This document shows, piece by piece, positions 62,109-64,000 of a stretch of DNA of 64,000 bases. The stretch lies in the NCBI RefSeq assembly GCF_020510585.1, contig NZ_CP075190.1, positions 3,284,001 to 3,348,000 of the forward strand, read 5' to 3'. Position 1 is the stretch's first letter; the number at the start of each line of letters is the position of its first letter. Under the pieces are notes generated by a model, which did no database searches, was not told the origin of the DNA, and saw only the letters and a program-made list of their open reading frames with translations. The stretch is from Ferribacterium limneticum (lineage in GTDB: Bacteria > Pseudomonadota > Gammaproteobacteria > Burkholderiales > Rhodocyclaceae). The position numbers and the translations under genes are program-made.

Positions 62109-63635
62109 TTATCGCTCTTCCGCCAAGGCTCGCCTGAGCTCCGTTTTGACTACTTTTCCATAGTTGTTTTTGGGCAGGCTCTGAAGGATTCTGTACTCCT
62201 TGGGACGCTTAAAGCGAGCGATGTGTTTTAGACACAGCTTGTCGAGGGCTTCGAAATCCGGAGATTGGCCAGAGGCTGGAACAATGAACGCTATAACCTC
62301 TTCACCCCATTCATGGCTTGGTCTACCGACCACCGAGACTTCTGCCACGCCGGGATGCAAAAGAAGTATTTCCTCAACCTCTCTGGGGTAGATATTTGAG
62401 CCGCCACTGATGATTATGTCTTTAGAGCGATCTTTCAGTGAGAGGAAGCCATCCTGATCGAGTACACCGATATCCCCGGTATATAACCAACCATCGCGCA
62501 GTGTATTGAGTGTTGCAGTTGGATTTCCCCAATACCCGCTCATGACCGTATCTCCGCGAACAATAATTTCTCCACTCTCTCCCGTGGGAAGCACTTGACC
62601 GCTGATGTCGACAATTCGCACTTCTACCGCTGTCTGCGCAATACCGACTGAACCAAGCCTCTCAAAATAACGTGGATGCCCTGTGTTCCCGATGTGGAAT
62701 TTGGACAAGGCAGAAATGGTCATTGGTGTTTCGCCTTGCCCGTAAATCTGGACAAAGCGATTACCCAACACGTCAAGCGCCCGCCGGATGTCCTCCAGGT
62801 ACATGGGACCTCCACCATAAACCACCGTTTTAATGCTGGATGGATCACTATCGTGATTGGCACTATGCTCAACAAGGCGCCTCACCATGGTAGGTGCCGC
62901 AAACATTGAGACATTGCGGTATTTCTGCGATAGCTCGAATATTTCCGCAGGAACAAAGCTGCCTGACTCCGGAACCAAATGGCGAGCGCCTGCAATCACG
63001 TGGGCAAAACTGTACAAGCCTGCTCCATGAGACATCGGTGCCGCGTACAGGATGCTACCTTCCTTACACGGAGTATCGACATCCGTGAAATAGCACATCG
63101 TCATTGACAATAGATTGGCGTGGGTCAACATGACCCCTTTTGGCTTTCCGGTGGTCCCGGAGGTATAGAACAGCCATGCCAAATCGCTCGGATCATTGGA
63201 TGCCATGGTGGCCTCACCGCCGTGGAAAAGTTCGGAATACTCCTTCGAGTCCGCATCAATAACCTGCAGCAGTTTGGCGCTATTCGACGAGAGAGTCTCG
63301 TGTTCCATACCTGCCGTGACAAACAACAAAGTGGCTCCTGAGTCTTCAAGTATGAACGCCACCTCTTTCGGATGAAGTTTATTGTTGATAGGAACCGCCG
63401 TTAGGCCGGCGTGCCAGATCGCGAAAAGTATCTCAAGGTAGTGCGGACTGTTCTGCATGAACAGCGCAACTCGCTCGCCACGGCGTAGCCCAAAATAGCC
63501 ACGCAAGCTCCCGGACAAAGCCAAAACTCGAGCCGCAAACTCACGATAGTTATAGAGCTCGCGATCACCGCAAGCAATCGCCGGCCGATCCGGAAAGACC
63601 TTGGCAGTTCGGAAAAGCAAATTCGACAAATTCAT
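62109..63635 (-). CDS. AMP-binding acyl-CoA ligase
   Basis: A 508-residue adenylate-forming enzyme (class I acyl/aryl-CoA ligase). The P-loop-like motif is YTSGTTGKPKGVMLTH (about 161-176), with YGQGET (A5), GWLYTGDIGVLD (A7) and KDIIISGGSNIYPREVEE (A8), and the C-terminal lysine in LPKNNYGKVVK (A10). It should activate a carboxylic acid as CoA thioester; the substrate cannot be read from sequence. GGAGG lies upstream of the ATG at 63635. Its codons are visibly more AT-rich than those of its neighbours and no pathway partners are seen, so it may be acquired or the edge of another catabolic cluster. Confidence 0.88.
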   Translation of the reverse strand: MNLSNLLFRTAKVFPDRPAIACGDRELYNYREFAARVLALSGSLRGYFGLRRGERVALFMQNSPHYLEILFAIWHAGLTAVPINNKLHPKEVAFILEDSGATLLFVTAGMEHETLSSNSAKLLQVIDADSKEYSELFHGGEATMASNDPSDLAWLFYTSGTTGKPKGVMLTHANLLSMTMCYFTDVDTPCKEGSILYAAPMSHGAGLYSFAHVIAGARHLVPESGSFVPAEIFELSQKYRNVSMFAAPTMVRRLVEHSANHDSDPSSIKTVVYGGGPMYLEDIRRALDVLGNRFVQIYGQGETPMTISALSKFHIGNTGHPRYFERLGSVGIAQTAVEVRIVDISGQVLPTGESGEIIVRGDTVMSGYWGNPTATLNTLRDGWLYTGDIGVLDQDGFLSLKDRSKDIIISGGSNIYPREVEEILLLHPGVAEVSVVGRPSHEWGEEVIAFIVPASGQSPDFEALDKLCLKHIARFKRPKEYRILQSLPKNNYGKVVKTELRRALAEER

Positions 63636-64000
63636 GCATCCTCCATTTAGTGGCCCACCTTTGCCAGAAGCCACTGCAAAAACCATGCGCAACGCATCTG
63701 TAGATAGGTGCGAGAAGGTCCGAAAATCTTGCTCTCTCCCCTCTGAGCCAAGGAAACACGCGGTGTGAGTTGATTTTCCGGGTAAGTCCGGGCTATCAAA
63801 AATAGGGGCCGGAGCGAAGTTCGCTGCCCGCTCCCTTCGCCCAGAATTCGGACACGTCAGCCTTGCAGCCGTACGACGATAGGACGGCCCATCAAGTCAA
63901 AACCAAGCCGATAAACCTCGTCTCGCGCCCAACACGATCGCGGCTCGCATCTTTCTCGGCATTGAGGCCGGAGCAACAGCTTGAAAATAACGCATTGTTT
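63636..64000. other. No supported gene at the window end
   Basis: 365 bases upstream of the ligase. I found no complete reading frame with family features and no clear repeat. It should hold the ligase promoter and may contain the edge of a further gene beyond the window. Confidence 0.5.

Overview
The window looks like chromosomal DNA of a denitrifying betaproteobacterium, most likely Rhodocyclales (Dechloromonas/Azonexus-like). The evidence is high GC with strong third-position GC, a nitric oxide reductase accessory cluster with a Dnr-type regulator, an Rnf operon, PPi-dependent glycolytic enzymes and several c-di-GMP enzymes. The genus is an inference from gene content; no rRNA gene is present.

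Layout. 1-4.1 kb: 3' part of a nitric oxide reductase (nor) accessory operon (small membrane protein, polyferredoxin, norD, dnr), closed by a bidirectional terminator. 4.2-19.5 kb (minus): a 3628-residue LapA-like repeat adhesin with its type I secretion ABC transporter and membrane fusion protein, plus a LuxR-type regulator. 19.6-26.7 kb (minus): exbB-exbD-lpxK-trm112-kdsB, then adk-pfp-hppA (envelope/LPS synthesis and pyrophosphate energy metabolism). 27-31.4 kb: xseA, sodB, a PAS-GGDEF cyclase and a cysteine-cluster protein. 31.8-37.7 kb: Rnf operon in the order rnfG-E-rseC-A-B-C-D-H. 37.7-40.0 kb: a short KdpD-like kinase with a KdpE-like regulator.

40.3-53.7 kb (plus) is the most unusual region. 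Seven tightly spaced or overlapping genes encode two deoxyribosyltransferase-like/TPR proteins at the ends of the operon, a metacaspase-type protease, an 1810-residue double alpha/beta-hydrolase + CHAT protease + TPR protein, an M15-type peptidase, a membrane protein with a TIR/deoxyribosyltransferase-like C-terminus, and a patatin phospholipase. This looks like a threshold-activated immune or cell-suicide system with several effectors.

53.7-64 kb holds housekeeping and accessory genes: a GGDEF-EAL-CZB protein coupled to a di-haem peroxidase, ubiC, a DUF192 protein, rluE, a YIP1-like protein, an HD hydrolase, a pterin dehydratase, two small proteins and an AMP-binding acyl-CoA ligase with more AT-rich codons.

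Two dispersed repeat families run through the window. Family 1 is a ~36-40 bp element with core TTTTTCCGGTTGACCGT. It occurs about a dozen times, both between genes and inside reading frames without breaking them. Family 2 is a ~96 bp element with an internal palindrome, present twice (near 30.7 and 40.2 kb).
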